64,000 nt of DNA from Bryoerythrophyllum caledonicum (lineage: Eukaryota; Streptophyta; Bryopsida; Pottiales; Pottiaceae), in NCBI GenBank assembly GCA_963971425.1, contig OZ020517.1, positions 30,042,734 to 30,106,733 on the forward strand, read 5' to 3'. Each line of letters starts with the position of its first letter. Positions within the stretch are counted from its first letter, which is position 1. Shown here in pieces: positions 35,952 to 51,733 of this stretch. The translations under genes and the position numbers were made by a program. Below the pieces are notes generated by a model. That model was given only the letters and a program-made list of their open reading frames with translations, was not told the origin of the DNA and did not search any database.

Positions 35952-36802
35952 TTAACAGGAACTGAAAATTTAGAGTAGGTTCTCGAGGAGTGTTTCTGTT
36001 GAAACATCCTCTTCACAACTTCATTTTACTGTGGTGATATCAGTTTTCATATACGTATTCAGGTTTCTTTCCCAGCTGAGTAAACTTTTCAGATTGTTAT
36101 GTCTTTCCGTGGAATGGTTTATTGTACAAAGAGTAACAACCAAGTTTCACTTTTGCTGGGATAACATATTCTTGATGTTGCCATTGTGTAAAGAGACCAT
36201 TGGGCAAGAATAGAGGGCTTAGAATTTAAGAACGTTGGGGGTATTCATAAGTTAAGTTCTGAATCAGCTGCCGGTTTTCAACCAACCTCCAATGACAACC
36301 ATACTTTTACTACGACTCCTCTGACCATTCACCTTATATAGTGTGGATGTAATATTGATATGGATTACTTGCACTAATTAACATCAAGCACATGCATGTT
36401 AAGTTTCGATTAAGTACTTATTTCTAGGCTAGTGTGTGCAAATAACTTCTTTGTACTTAGCATTAACTAGCGGGTATGATCACTAAGGGATATTTTATAC
36501 TACAATGGAAAAGTGCTTTCGATCGTAAAAAAATTTAGTCTAAGAGGCTAGGAATGGTGTGCCGGAGAAGATGAAAAGACATAAAAGCTAGGAAATAACT
36601 TTTGTCCTAAGAAATAATACTTTATTCAAGTTGGAGTTATTTGAAAGCCAAGTTGTCCAAGGCTTTGAGGTTGCCTAATAAACTTGACATTCAGAGAACT
36701 TTGCTTTGAAAAAGTGTTGTGTTTTGGCGTTGTCATGGGTAAAAATAAAATAGTAAAACTAGGCAATAAGCGGACATGAGTCCGGACAGGGTATAGGTAG
36801 GG
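35952..36802. other. Spacer with a TATAGTGTGGA-family fragment
   Basis: 36322-36440 is a shortened third copy of the small dispersed repeat (CACCTTATATAGTGTGGATG through TCAAGCACATGCATGTTAAG). Nothing else can be supported. Confidence 0.6.
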
Positions 36803-36812
36803 CTAAGAAGTG

Positions 36813-37091
36813 GGATTTGCCTAAATACCCCCGTCGAGCGTTGCACCAAGCCTCAGGCTTGGTAGGGTGGGGGAGGGTAGGGACAAAATCGGCCCCTATT
36901 TTACGTTGGAGGGGGGCCCTATTTGATCAAAGGGGGGAGCCACGGTGGGCAATTTGGGGCCAAAGGCTCCAAATTTGGCCAAAAAAATCCAAAAAAAGCC
37001 TCTAGAGCCCCGATAGTTAAAAGGCCAGAAAAATAGACCACCCAAGGCTAAGGCTTGGTGCAACTCTCGACTAGGGTAAATAGGGAGATCC
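36813..37091. mobile_element. Small TIR element with 10-bp target duplication
   Basis: The 279-bp element runs from GGATTTGCCTAAATACCCCC to GGGTAAATAGGGAGATCC, with imperfect inverted ends. It is flanked by the perfect 10-bp direct repeat CTAAGAAGTG (36803-36812 and 37092-37101). A 9-10 bp duplication is typical of Mutator-like elements. Relatives lie at 53857-54143 and, more diverged, at about 555-735. Confidence 0.85.
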
Positions 37092-37101
37092 CTAAGAAGT
37101 G

Positions 37102-38306
37102 TAGCAAGAAACGTTACAACCACGTGAATAATGTTTAGAGTAGTAGACAAACATACCTTCTTAGTTTGATAGCGCCTGGAAGATACATAAATCAGGTGAA
37201 CCAACATAGATGTTCACTAAGAGCCGAAAAATACACATCAATAAAGAGATTAACCCTTAAACGCCGAAGCAGCCAGAAATTGGCTTCTCGGATGACATTG
37301 TTGGATGATAATTAGCATAAACAACTATTTTTCATCCAATTAATTTTTTACGAGAGTTCCTTGTATGTACAAGCATTAGATGATGATGAAACTGGCCTCA
37401 TCGAGGTAATCATGTCTTATCTACAAAAGAAAATGCTTGTGACACGGATCTCAATATTATAGTGAAATTGATAAACTTCTAGCTTTAGCTCTAGATCAGA
37501 ATTCAAGCCATCAAAATTATATTTTTTGAATTTGAATCCAACTAATGAAATGAAGCTAATGATGTCTAGTTTCCATACCATTTTGAAAGTTAAAAAAATA
37601 TGTAAAATTGAATAAGTTATTGCAACTTGAACATGGACCTATAACTATGGTTCTAATTTTGCCGAACACCGAGCTTTCATTTACACCACAAGTTTTGGCA
37701 CTATAATGTCCACCTTTGGTGAAATTTTCAGAATTTTTAGCATAATTTGTATTTAATATGGATTTTCTTCACTTTTTCTCCAGAAAATCACAATAAATTC
37801 AAATCTCCACAAAAAAATCTGTGATTTTTGTAACATAATTGAGACATATGATCCCATCTCTGAAAAAAATTTAAAAAAATTCCACTCATACTTGATGAGA
37901 AACTAGAACATTCAGATGAACATACATCCTTAAGGTTAAGTCTTGCTGGTCATAACCATGTTGCACTCTACATGAGCCTCCAATTGTATCTCTACATGAG
38001 CCTCCAAACACACATGGTGTTGACACCAAATAGTCAAGATATGAACCACTTTGTAGTTGCTAATTGTGTTTACCAACTTATAGATGTGGAACATTGTAGA
38101 TGTGGAATTCAGCATGGTATTAAAAAGTGCAGCAAAATTGAAGCTATCAAGATTGAAGATACTAAGAGTGAAGGTGTGATTCAATATATATTGAAAGGGA
38201 AAAAGAAAAGAAGAGAAAAAACCCCAACGTGTTGCAGAAGGTGGAGTTGGCGGCACTACTATATTGGCGAGCATTGCTTGGACAACCTTGCCACATGTGC
38301 GTGTTA
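37102..38306. other. Spacer
   Basis: No gene. 37250-37935 begins TTAACCCTTAAACGCC and ends CTTAAGGTTAAG, which may be another old TTAA-type element, but internal copies to confirm it are lacking. Confidence 0.4.
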
Positions 38307-38307
38307 A

Positions 38308-39015
38308 CCCCGAAGGTACCGTGACAGCTTCACACCAAAAACACTTTAAAACTGTTGGATTCTAAGGAAGGAAACAAAAACTTTTATTTTTAGTTTTGAT
38401 TGTAGGATCTCAATTAAGACTTACTAAGTAACATACTCACACAATTTTATTAACTTTGATCGTACAGATTGAAAGATTATATAATGATTAAGGTCAAGCA
38501 TATGGTTCATTCTCTTCCTTGCATTGAGTGGATCAGCAGACTTTGACTAACTTGGTGTCAATGTTTTGCACTACACAAGGTCTAAATCCATTATCATTGT
38601 GTTAAGCATGATGTTAGTTCTTCGTACACCAATTTTTAGAGGTAGGGAAGGGGTGTAGCGTGTTCAAAACAATTGTGCAAGGACTAGAGGTTCATAAATT
38701 GTCAAGTCACATTTTATATGTGAACTCAATATGTTTTGGATTGATAATTTGAATGGTCAACAAGAAGGTTTACACCACATATTGTTGTGAAAAAAATAAA
38801 AAGTCAAAAATATGAAAATCTCTAAATTTTATGTGGAAAACAAGAAGTTTTTTGGTACCTTGCCCAACAATGTGTGACAATACACTGTGAAAATGTTTGA
38901 CTTGGGCTAATATGCTATTTTCACTATTAAAAACAATAACTTTTTCTTGACAATGTGAAAGGAAATAATATTACTTGCTAGTATTGAAAATCTCACGCTC
39001 AAAGTAAGCCATTGT
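38308..39015. mobile_element. TTAA-flanked CCCCTAAA element, copy 3 (truncated)
   Basis: Starts after TTAA at 38304-38307 and follows the family through AGGTAGGGAAGGGGTGTAGC and GCTAGTATTGAAAATCTCAC, where the right end is lost near 39015. The word CTAGTATTGAAAATCTC is intact here and marks the empty site of the hairpin MITE found in copy 5 at 53272. Confidence 0.85.
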
Positions 39016-40817
39016 TTCAAAGTAGTGGACTCGGCCAACCACAATTTGTAAACAATTTGAAAAAAATAATAATCAGGACAAACTGACGCGAGACATGTTC
39101 GAGAGAGCGGCACAATACGCAGAAGGGGAGGGGAAGTACATGTACCATTAATTTTAGAGATGGGCAGGCGCTTGAAAACAAACTGTTGAATCTACAGCTT
39201 AGAGATTGTTTTAAAACCCTGTATAGAAGACTAAAGTCCTATGAGACGGAAAGCCAGTCGGGACGAGACAGATATCAGGTCAAAAAGAAGAACAAAAAAT
39301 ATCAAGACAAGTAGAAAGCAAAAAACTCACAGCACATGCTATGGAAGGGACAACATGCAGGGAAAGAATAAGAAGAAAAGAGTGGAAGAGAGGAATATGC
39401 ACCAACTGTGGTATCAATCTAATAGCAGTACTACCAAGACGCCAATCCAAGCAGACATAGAAGCAATGATCTATCGTCCTTGTCTCTAACAACGGATGAG
39501 ACAAAGTGCAAACCAGCAATGGGTGGTACTGTGTCCATGTATTTTTGGGAAGCATTGTTACGAACACGGGTTGTTAGAGAGGAAGAAATGATTATAAGGA
39601 AAGGTTGTTAATAGATTGCAGAAGCAAATATTGGAGACAGAGATGGATATTCCACGACATAGGGAAAATGATGTTCGATCGGGGAAGAAAAGTTCTAAAG
39701 AGGTTGGAGAATCGATGTCGGGAACATGAAAATATTATTGAAAAACAATGTTGGAAAACCATGTTATGTAATTTGTGCTCAAGTGTAATTCTGTAGAGAA
39801 GGGGAAGAAGGGAATACAAAGTACTTTTGAAGATGATATCAATGAGGTTCAATCGGATAAGCCATTTTGTAGTGAAAACAATGCATGTTGAGGGCTGGAG
39901 AGATGCCAAAAATATCTTGATGAGAGGACATGTGGAAGGACACAATGATGGAGGTATGGGCGGGAATATAAACCTTACAGGTTGTGGTGGATTGTTTTTC
40001 AAGGTGTACATATTTGACAACGGCCTTTCATTTCTCCATCATACTACTAAAATTATAATCTATGTAGTGAACCACGCAGCGATCAACCATGTAGTGAACT
40101 AGAGAAACGTTGCAGTCAACCGCGCAGTTATTTGCGCACTCAACCTTGTAGTGAATCATGTTACCTTTTTTCTTTTTATAGTTTGTAGTATAAAAACTAC
40201 ATTAAAATGGTTGGACTAATGTGTTGAAAAGCAAGCGCCAATTGCTAGTAATGATAGAAAAAAACAAAGCATGTAAAAAGATTACACGAGACAAGCAACA
40301 ACATCAAGGAATTGCTGGAAGGGGAATTTATTTACCTCAATTAGATTTGGAGATGCTACTTCACATCCCACGTTGCGTGGTTGTCTCCCAGAGCCGTAAT
40401 TGGAATCATTAAACATAGATAGTGGAACGTAGACAAGCTTACAAACTAAAAAAACCCTAGAAATGAGAAGGGGAAGAAGGTGCTACTCCAACATAAAGGA
40501 AATGTGGACACTTCCCCTTGGAAACCTCTCCTTACGATGCTCATCACTACACTCAAAGATAATGATGGAAGGCATGGATTTCGGTTGTGTTTTAGAATAG
40601 GAAAGGACGTTGACCATGGAGTAATTTATGATAGCCTAGGTTGATTAGACATCTTAAGTGCTACTCACATTTTCTCACATAAGTATGATTTGGAAGTGTT
40701 AGTGATTTTCTAAACATACTAATCTACAAGAGACGGGGAGGGATTGTACTAAACTTGCCTCGCAATAGATTATAATTGGTAGTACGGCGTAGTTACAATT
40801 GAGTGGAGTGCAACATA
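39016..40817. other. Spacer
   Basis: No supportable gene. A loose short-period repeat with GTAGTGAAC/GTAGTGAAT words lies at 40064-40160. Confidence 0.5.
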
Positions 40818-41374
40818 AGGCCTGAGAGATCTACTCACAGTTCATAGCGGAATATATATTTAGCTGTTGGATTGGAGGCTCTTCCTTGGTAGACTCAGTT
40901 TCTGTTGACATACGAGGGAAAAAAAAGATGTGTGAAGACCAAAATATATGTCAAACTCGTATGCAATAGAGTTGTTTTGTAAATCCATCTTATATTGGGT
41001 GAGTCACCCAAGATGTTGCATTCAGACGTACACTCCAATCAAGTGATTGGAGTGTACGTTGCAGGGATATTCATAAAGTGATTGGGAGATTGGTTGTGAG
41101 TACGGTTGTGTAGTTTGAGATCGATGTTTGATGGTCCCCATACGGCAAGTGTACACAACATTCTAACCACTACACACATCTCTAAAAGAATCTTGAATGG
41201 TCCCTGAATAATCAAATTCATGTTGCTTAAGCCGTGAACTGAGATGATCTGTATGGATCTGTGCACTTTCAACGCAACGGTGAGAATCTGGCAGGCGAGG
41301 TATCGCAAAGATGAGGTACTCTGTAGGTAGATGATGTTGTACATGATCATTTACTCTCGTAGATCTCTCAGGCC
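40818..41374. repeat. Possible TIR element with an internal palindrome
   Basis: AGGCCTGAGAGATCTAC at 40818 is repeated in exact reverse complement at 41358-41374, 540 bp away. Inside, 41026-41041 and 41044-41059 form a perfect 16-bp palindrome (ACGTACACTCCAATCA) with a 2-nt spacer. No coding content. The element status is a guess from the inverted ends. Confidence 0.4.
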
Positions 41375-41756
41375 TCGTGAGCTTGTAGGCCTCTACAGGT
41401 TAAATTGCCTTTAAACCAAACTCCCAGCTCTTACGAAGTATTCTCACAACAGCGACACTGGGTGGAAAACTGGATGGAATGATAAACTCGCTAAAAACTC
41501 TTGGTTTTTTCAGCAAAACTTCTTTAGAAACGACCGGAACATATAATACAGAGATGGTCCCTGTGGTATGTACACAGGTCCGATCTATTTTGCTGAACTG
41601 TATGGAACATAGGACCTAAAAAAAAGACGTTATTGCAAAGGGCGGTGCAAAAGGGCAGCAAACCTCAGGATAGCCATATTTCTGAGAGATTCAACCCGTC
41701 GCTACGCCTCTGAAAGAATCACATGAGCCTAGATCTGTACAAGCTGCAACTGCGGA

Positions 41757-44172
<2,416 letters not shown>

Positions 44173-45080
44173 GCCTAGTTACTCTCTGCTCAACTCTTTG
44201 CACCAGCCTCTCACTCAAAGACGTGGAATTCAACCAAAACGAGCCATCACTTGTCAACTAACTAACCCAGATCCTCGTCGAAATGATCCCCAACATGGTA
44301 GTTCTCCCAACCTCCTAAACTCAGACGCACTCACTGCGGATCGATGAAGAAGGTATACTTTCCACGAATCCCTCCAAAACTCAGATCCTCTCACAGAGCA
44401 GATGGAGAAGATTTCACAAAGGCCCTCGAAAAGTAGTCTCTCACAAACTGGCTCGACGAGGAAAATAACAGTTCTCGGAATTCCAGCTAGTTATCTAAAA
44501 GCCTTCCTCATGCAGTTACAAGACCGTGTTGTTAGTTGGTGAATTCTATACAATCTTCTAGCTGAGAAGTGGACGCTGATCTGACGCGGAGTGAAGAGGG
44601 GAAGAGATAGAGATGGAGTGGGGGGGAGGGTCAGTCACAAGTAGGTGGAGGAGGTCGCCGATTAACCAGGCACCCCGCTTTTGAGGTGGTGGCGCTCATC
44701 AGTCATCAGGTGCCAGGAAAAGGCACGCGCTGCAGCAGCAGCACCTCAACCAAAGCTTTGACTCCAGCCTTCCCGTAAAGATAGTAAGTTAGTGCATCCA
44801 ACTGCCGCCTACTTGGATCAGCAGCGAGGAAAACCGGTCCACTCCGAATCAAACATGACCAGCGTGTTGCTGCGCCTCGGCCAGTGGCAGCCGAAAAGGA
44901 AATCTGCAAAGTCCTCAATTCGGGTGCGCTAGATTAGTCTCCGGTGACTGACTTCACGCGCCGGCCCCCACATCAGATTCTTCTTCTACTCTACGAAAAG
45001 GACATGATCAGAGCAATCAAGTTCACCTCACAAGTCAAAAACTTTTTTTAGAAAAATGTATTACAGGAAAATCAGTCAAA
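44173..45080 (-). promoter_or_regulatory. WRKY gene upstream region with W-box cores
   Basis: W-box cores occur at 44758-44763 (TTGACT) and, on the other strand, 45033-45038 and 45074-45079 (AGTCAA). WRKY genes are often self-regulated through such boxes, but a six-base word at this density is only slightly above chance. No TSS can be fixed. Confidence 0.3.
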
Positions 45081-46586
45081 CCTTGACAAAGGTTATCTTA
45101 ATATATATATAAGTTATTTCATTCTGTAAGTTAACATTTTTGTACTAGAGGACCAAGTGTCTCATTGGGGGGACAAATTTTCTCACTTTGACTTCAATTA
45201 TCTTTCAATTCATACAGTCAAAATACCACGCCATCTCATACAAGATTAGGAGAAGATGATCCTACATTTACAATCAACAAATATTTAATTGAATGTGGAA
45301 AATAAAATCCAGAATAATGGTCGGATGTCCGCCAAGAGCTGACAAAGTATCTTATTCTATCCAAATTGGATGTATGAGGTGTTTTCTGGCATTTCCAAAC
45401 ATGTAGATGTCAGAAAACACCTCCTATGTTTGACTTGGACGAAATTTGAGTGAGTTATAGTCATTTGAAAGTCGCAAATGAAAAGAAGCATCGGTTGGCC
45501 GGCGAAACGAATCTAGAGTTTAATTTGACCACAAATAATCAGTTTTCCATATTTTTTTAAATATCCATTAATCTCAAAAGATTCATCTTGGTAGTTTTTA
45601 ATCAATGAAGTAGACATTCCTCTAAATGCCTTGGTCCTTTAGCGATGAAGTTGTCAATAGTTATGCCTCATTTGCACTAAGTAGTAAATTTCAAGCTAAG
45701 CGATGGGGTTGAAAACCTAACACTAGATATATACATCTAAGGGAAAAATATCCGAAATTTTACTTAAGTTGGTAAATAGTGTTAGATTTTACAATGTAAT
45801 ACTAGCCACATTTAGGCCTCTCTCAACATTTAGTTGTTTGTGTACGTATTCAATATTAGAGGCCACCAAGCTCCTTTGACCAGGCCCTCAAGCACCGTAG
45901 AGGGCCCTCAAACACTTTAAATTATCCACGAGTCCCTCTAAACATAAAGGTCCACTTCATAAGGAGACATCTGTGGAGTGCCCTCGTTCCTGTCCTCAAT
46001 GTCACTTTTCAGCCATTGGACCACATGGGATTTTGGTATGATGTGGCCCAATTGGAATTTCAAGGGCGACATGGTAACGACGGCCGCTAAGACGACCACC
46101 TAGGACTTCCTCCCCCACACCAATAATTGTTAGGCATAGTGTCGTTCAGCGGCCAGGAACTTTGGATTGTTAGGCATGCTCTTACCAACACTAAACACCA
46201 TAGTTAGTATAGAGAGGATAAAGTAAATTAAAATCTTCTTTATCATTTTTTCCCCCTTTTATTAGAGACATGGAAGCCTTGGTTCGCCAACGATTGACAA
46301 GAGTGTTAACCATTCAAGGGAAAAAGATTTCAATTCCTCTTCTTTTGTATCCCTTTTCCTTTTTCTGCCTATTTGGGCAGCGATTCTACTGTTGAATCAC
46401 CTGCCACTGATTGGACTTAACCTTGGAGACAAAACTTGCAGCGTTGACTAACCCATATGCAGCGTCAATGTCCGGCATGCACGGAATAGGATGCCATTTT
46501 CAACTGGGACCTCCTCGGAACTGATGCCCACTCGAGAGCAAGCCCAGCAATAGATTACAGGATGGTAGGAAGTGGAGACTACATTT
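45081..46586. other. Spacer with one dispersed repeat
   Basis: 45150-45260 is a reverse copy of the GGGGGACAAATTTTCTCACTTTGAC-type repeat also seen at 31140 and 52090. An inverted word GAGGTGTTTTCTGGCA/TGTCAGAAAACACCTC lies at 45377-45424. No genes. Confidence 0.5.
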
Positions 46587-46920
46587 AGGTAAGCCCCCCT
46601 AAAACCGACAAGCTAAGGCATGTGCATATATGGAGAGAGGAGATAATTATACTATTATTTTTCAGTGATAGCCAACAGAATTGCAATTCCAACCCAAGTG
46701 ATTTCACATTTTTTCGATGAAAATGGAATTAGTTATGAATTTTCAAACCGTGTAGCCATGTTTAGTGGGTGGCTAACAGTAGGTACCCCCATAACCAAGG
46801 ACCAAAAGTAAGGGTCTTGACTGAGGTGAGTTGGTGGTAATGGGATGGAAGAGGGTTGGATAGACCCCAATTTTATAGGCGTAGGCTATGGGGTTTTGTT
46901 GGTTATGGGGAGGCTTACCT
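46587..46920. mobile_element. MITE, AGGTAAG family, copy 3
   Basis: The 334-bp element begins AGGTAAGCCCCCCTAAAACC and ends GGGGAGGCTTACCT. TA follows on the right (46921-46922); the left flank reads TT, a one-base change. Same orientation as copy 2 and very similar in sequence. Confidence 0.85.
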
Positions 46921-47317
46921 TAGTGGTCTCCAAGGAGCTCAAGCATGGCGCGTGGGGGAGACAGAGAGGAGCACAGCAGCTGCGCTGGACGAGTCGCCCG
47001 GCACATGGAGGCGCACATACTCTTTATTATACAGGATTCAGAATGGTGCACCTGTTGGATTTGAGTGAGGTGGCAAGCAATGAGAGGCACAACTGCGTCA
47101 TGGTCAACTCCACCAAGTAACCGTCACTTTATAATTGAAGGTTCCTCGTGCCATGCCGAGCAAATGTGAGAGTGGCGTGAGTGGTTAATGGCTTTGGCTT
47201 TGGGAGCCATTTCACGCCTCAACATATGCTACATTTAGAGTACCTTTCCCCTGACCTTTACCAAGACCTACTGTAAGAAACGCTACGAGAGCTCTCAACG
47301 GGCCAAAAGTAGGCGCG

Positions 47318-47585
47318 GACAGGAAACCCCCCACGCTCGGAGTTACCCGAGGTGGGGCCCGTCTTTATTGCATGGGCTCATTTGTCTGGCCCTCCCATTT
47401 TGGGGGGGTCAGAGGCTTTTTTTGGCTTTTTTTAATCACAAAATTGGAGCCTACGGTCCCAATTTACTGCAGGAATATCCCTTTGCTATATTCAGGGCCC
47501 CATCCAAAAACAAAGTAGGGGCCAGGTTTTGGCCCCACCACCTCCTCCCCCACCTGGTAACTCCGAGCGTGGGGGGTTTCCTGTC
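47318..47585. mobile_element. Small element with perfect 30-bp inverted ends
   Basis: Positions 47318-47347 (starting GACAGGAAACCCCCCACGCT) and 47556-47585 are perfect reverse complements over 30 bp. The word CCAAAAGTA stands on both sides, six bases beyond each end (47303-47311 and 47592-47600), and may be a 9-bp target duplication. Non-coding. Confidence 0.8.
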
Positions 47586-47614
47586 AAAATGCCAAAAGTA
47601 CACGCACATGACTA

Positions 47615-47815
47615 CACTAAACACTGAATATAGTGTAGAGGGATTATTGATGTAGATCACTCACACTAATTTCCATCAAAGCATGTGCATGCCAAGTTCT
47701 GATTGAGTATTTGTTCTCAAGCAAGTGTGTGTCAGTCAACAATTGCATGTAAATTTTTAATTAGTGTAGGAAATTTCAAATAGTCTAGTCTACACTATAT
47801 TCACGGAACGGTGTA
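47615..47815. mobile_element. TATAGTGTGGA-family repeat, copy 4
   Basis: Runs from CTGAATATAGTGTAGAGG to CTACACTATATTCACGGA; the ends are inverted relative to each other. The middle matches copies at 20975 and 22660/23884. Non-coding. Confidence 0.75.
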
Positions 47816-50480
47816 CCATTTGGGAGCATCAGCTCCCATATCGGGTAGTTTGAGCTTCCACAACTCGGTGTGGAAGCCGGGACAGGAGCCTGTTTTTGGT
47901 AACTTTTGAGATGTTTGTTTGAGGTCGGTGCCTGGTGCTACATTTGTTCCATGTATGTTGCGTGGTCATCAAGTTTGGTCCCGTTGGCTGGGACGTGTCA
48001 CTGCCCATTCGGCAATAGACAGCCCCCCCGTACGGGGCCATCTACGTGGGCCTCAAGTTGAGAGGCCAGCTCTCAAAATTTCAGCCCAAGCAATGGCCAG
48101 AGGCCAATCTCTTCAGCTAGAAGTGTACATTAAATAATAAAGATTGAAGGAAGTTGACGGCCTCTCAAACGAAGTTTGAATCAGCTAAAAAGGGCGATCC
48201 CAAGTTTGGGCTTGAAAGGCTGTCGTTTTGGCACCAAAACTCTCTAAAAGTGCTGCCATGTAGGCACAATGGAGGGTGACGACCTTTGATGTGAAGGCCG
48301 AGAGGCCAAACTTTGGCCATTCTGGCAATCACATTGGTGGAAACCAACTGCTTCTCGACCTTGGTTTTGGTGTGAAGCGGCCGTGACATACTACAATATG
48401 GATGAGAAGCACTTTTTTTTGGAGAGTATGTAGGAGTATGTTTTGGAGAATATGTGGAAGTATGTGGGAGAGGCCACTTGAAAAATGAGAAGTTTAGAGA
48501 GAACTTTTAAGTTCTACATAATATTATATAGGGGGGTAAAGTAGCTGCAACGCTCGAGATGGTGCGGGGCACTATAAATAATTTGGCCTTGGGCGGTTTA
48601 GGAGGCGACTAGGTTGCGGTCACTTGTGACTGCACCGCACCCCCCGCTAGTGACCCGTCTATGTTTCCGGCTTTTTGCCCCCGCTCACGTGTAGCCTCGT
48701 CATTTGCTGCAGCCTCCACTCACTTCCAGCTCATGCAATCCCAATCCGTCGGCGTTGATCCAACAATTATGCAGTACTTTTAACCTCTATAAAAACTTGG
48801 CATGAAAACAAAGGGTTTTGTTGTGCCTATATTTTTGGTGTAAAGAACAACTTGTGCGGTGGAGAGTTTCTCGTGAATAGCAATCTATTGGCGTGCCCGT
48901 TGGCACGGCAGGTGTTGCAGCTATTACACTACGGACTGAAGTTAAGAGGCCAAGTCCTACAAGCGATTTGATTGGTCTACAACCTCAAACCTTGACGTTT
49001 GGACTTTCACAATACAAACCAAGGCTGAGAGGCTAGTGGCATGTAGAATGCCTAAATGGCAAGGTTCTTCTATTATTTTTGGCGCCAAGAGTTTGGCCTC
49101 TCAAAGAAAGTTTGGATTGAATGGGAATAGGAACCCAAACTCTTGCAAAGCCGAACATTTCAACTCAAAAACTACACCTCTTGACATAGTTTGGTCTTCA
49201 ATGGAATTTTGTTCTTTGACCTAGAATAAAACCCTGTAGAATTCTCCTAAAAGCCCTTTTGGAAGAGAGAAGGACTGAGAAAGACAAGGTGAGATTTAAT
49301 GACAAAAATAAATAGAACATGAAGAAACTCTTGCTTCCTTTCTGCACCAATGAAACGCATAAGTGGTTATGGCAATCAATTTTATTGGGCTCTACCCAAT
49401 ATAAGCAAAGCTCCTCCATAGTACCCAATGTTTCCAAAGAGGGGTGGTTTCCTCTGCACCTTTTCCAACCCAAGTCACCTTCCCCATGTAGTTCCAATTA
49501 CTTATATGAGATTGTAAAGTAGGGATGACACGCGGATCATCCCTACTTTTTCTTTTAGAATTTTTTTATTAGGTTTAGATGATTTTAAGAGTGGGTAATA
49601 ATGTCTTCTATAGTTTTAGTATTGAGCTTGCTTCAGATCACTTGAAATAGTTCATTGTTTTGTTTTGAGACGGTATCGATGGAGGAATACAAACCCCGAC
49701 GGACTCTAAATTGGGTTTTACTAGAGTACCGTTGCAAATGCTCTAAGTATCTATTGCTAATTAATCCTCAATTAATGTCTAATAAGTAAGGTAGATAATA
49801 CTTAGACATGCTTTCATCGCCTATATACATTCACATATGTCTACCTTCTCAGTTTTTAAAGTCTACGTTCTACTTGGTTACCTCGTGTTTGATTATGGAA
49901 TAAAATGTAATCAAAATGGTCGTACTATGTGATTGGTCACTGGTGGATATGAGTACATGAAAAAAATATTAGGCTAACAATTATACCTGTCTAGGAGGAT
50001 TAAAAGAATGTTATGACAAAGTTTGATTGTATTTGCAATTACACTGAACTCAAATTATTGCATAATCAGTGGAAGCATAGCAAGATAGTTACAGTCCAAT
50101 CATGCATAGTGGTAGGTGCAGAGTCATAACCTGACACATTCTTGCAATCAAACCTGGTTTGTTTTGTTTCAAAAAATCAAAAAATCAAAATAATAAAAAA
50201 TAATAATAACCTGACACATTCAAAAATGCATGAATAAGTGAGATCAGCAAACTAAACATAGAATAGTGAGAACAATAATCAAACAAACACATGAAATGAA
50301 TATAGTCAACTAACTGCATATTTAAATAGCCAGCATCATAATGAAAATAGTCAACCAGCTGCATATTCACATGGCCCAATGTATAGGTCAACTAAAATAG
50401 TATTCTATGTGGACTAGTCCACGTCAATTCCAATGACAACTCTGAAATTAAACATTGTGAAATATAATTGCAATAGCAAT
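47816..50480. other. Spacer, possible decayed LTR element
   Basis: 48050-49200 repeats variants of GAGAGGCCAA/TTGGCCTCTC in both orientations without any coding frame. TATTGGCGTGCCCG at 48889-48902 resembles the primer-binding-site neighbourhood of some plant Ty3/gypsy elements, but no LTR pair or polyprotein supports it. Nothing else seen. Confidence 0.3.
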
Positions 50481-50511
50481 TCAAACTCTGTTTTGTTTTT
50501 GTGCCAAAATA

Positions 50512-50618
<107 letters not shown>

Positions 50619-50788
50619 TTAAAGGCTTGAGAAGATAAATGTATAAAGTACAAAGGATATTGTAAATCATTGGAACTTCTCGAAGAAAAGAGAGGTTTTT
50701 CTTGGGACAAGCCTAGTGTGGGCTACCTCCATTTTTTAGAACCCACGTTGCTTGAGCAATACTACTATGTACAAATTTGAAGGTTTAA

Positions 50789-51733
50789 CCCCTAAAGGAC
50801 CAAGTGTCCAAAAAGGGCTTTTTGAAAGTTCGGTCAGGTTCCTATGGTGTCAATTTCCAACATTCTTCTTTGAAATTTTCACTACAGAAAGACATTACCA
50901 AGACCTTAGTGGAAAAACAATTTTTTCCTAAATTGGACATTTGATGAAAAAGTTATAGGGTTTTGAATTTCAAATGGGGAGGGCGGGCACCTCGGGCACC
51001 TCCAAAAACTTTTGATAGGACACTCTATTGAAAGTGAGATTTTTAGTACTCGCAAGTAATATTATTTCCCTTCATGCTGTCAAAAAAAAGTTCTTGTCTT
51101 TAGTGAAAAATAGCATACCAACCCAAGTCAAACATTTTCACACATTGTCACTCATTGTCGGGCAAGGTACCAAAAAAACTTCTTCTTTTCCACATAAAAC
51201 CTAGAGATCTTCATATTTTTCACTTTTTATTTTTTCCACAACAATATGTAATGTAAAGCTTCTTATTAACCATTCGGATTATCAATCGAAAACATATTAA
51301 GTTCAAAAAAACATAAAGTGTGAATTAACAAATTTCGAGCCTCCACTCCTTGCACACTTGTTTTGAATATGCTACACCCGGTCTCTATCTCTAAAAATTG
51401 GTGTGTAAGGAGCTAACATCATGCTTAACAAGATGGTAATAGATTTAGACCTTTTGTAGTGAATTTTTTTGACACCAACTGAAGTCAAAGTCTGCTGATC
51501 CACTAAACGCAGGGAAGAAAATGAACCTTTTGCTTGACTTCAAACACTATAATCTTTTAATCCGTGCGGTCAAAGTTTATGAAATTTTGAACATGTATTA
51601 CTTAACAAGCCTTTATTGAGATCCTACGGTCAGAACTAAAAATTAAAGTTTTTGTTACCTTCTTTATTTGTTGCACTAGAATCCATTTGGTTTGAAGTGT
51701 TTTTGGTGTAAAACTGTCACAGTACCTTAGGGG
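50789..51733. mobile_element. TTAA-flanked CCCCTAAA element, copy 4 (reverse)
   Basis: The 945-bp element begins CCCCTAAAGGACCAAGTG and ends ACAGTACCTTAGGGG, with TTAA on both sides (50785-50788 and 51734-51737). It is inverted relative to copies 2, 3, 5 and 6 and shares all their landmarks. Non-coding. Confidence 0.9.

Noticed and set aside
47170-47230. tRNA-like sequence near GAGAGTGGCGTGAGTGGTTA
   Set aside because: The anticodon, D and T arms do not pair in tRNA geometry and no T-loop GTTCGA box follows.
48880-48925. LTR retrotransposon primer-binding site
   Set aside because: The word is suggestive, but no LTR pair, polypurine tract or polyprotein accompanies it.
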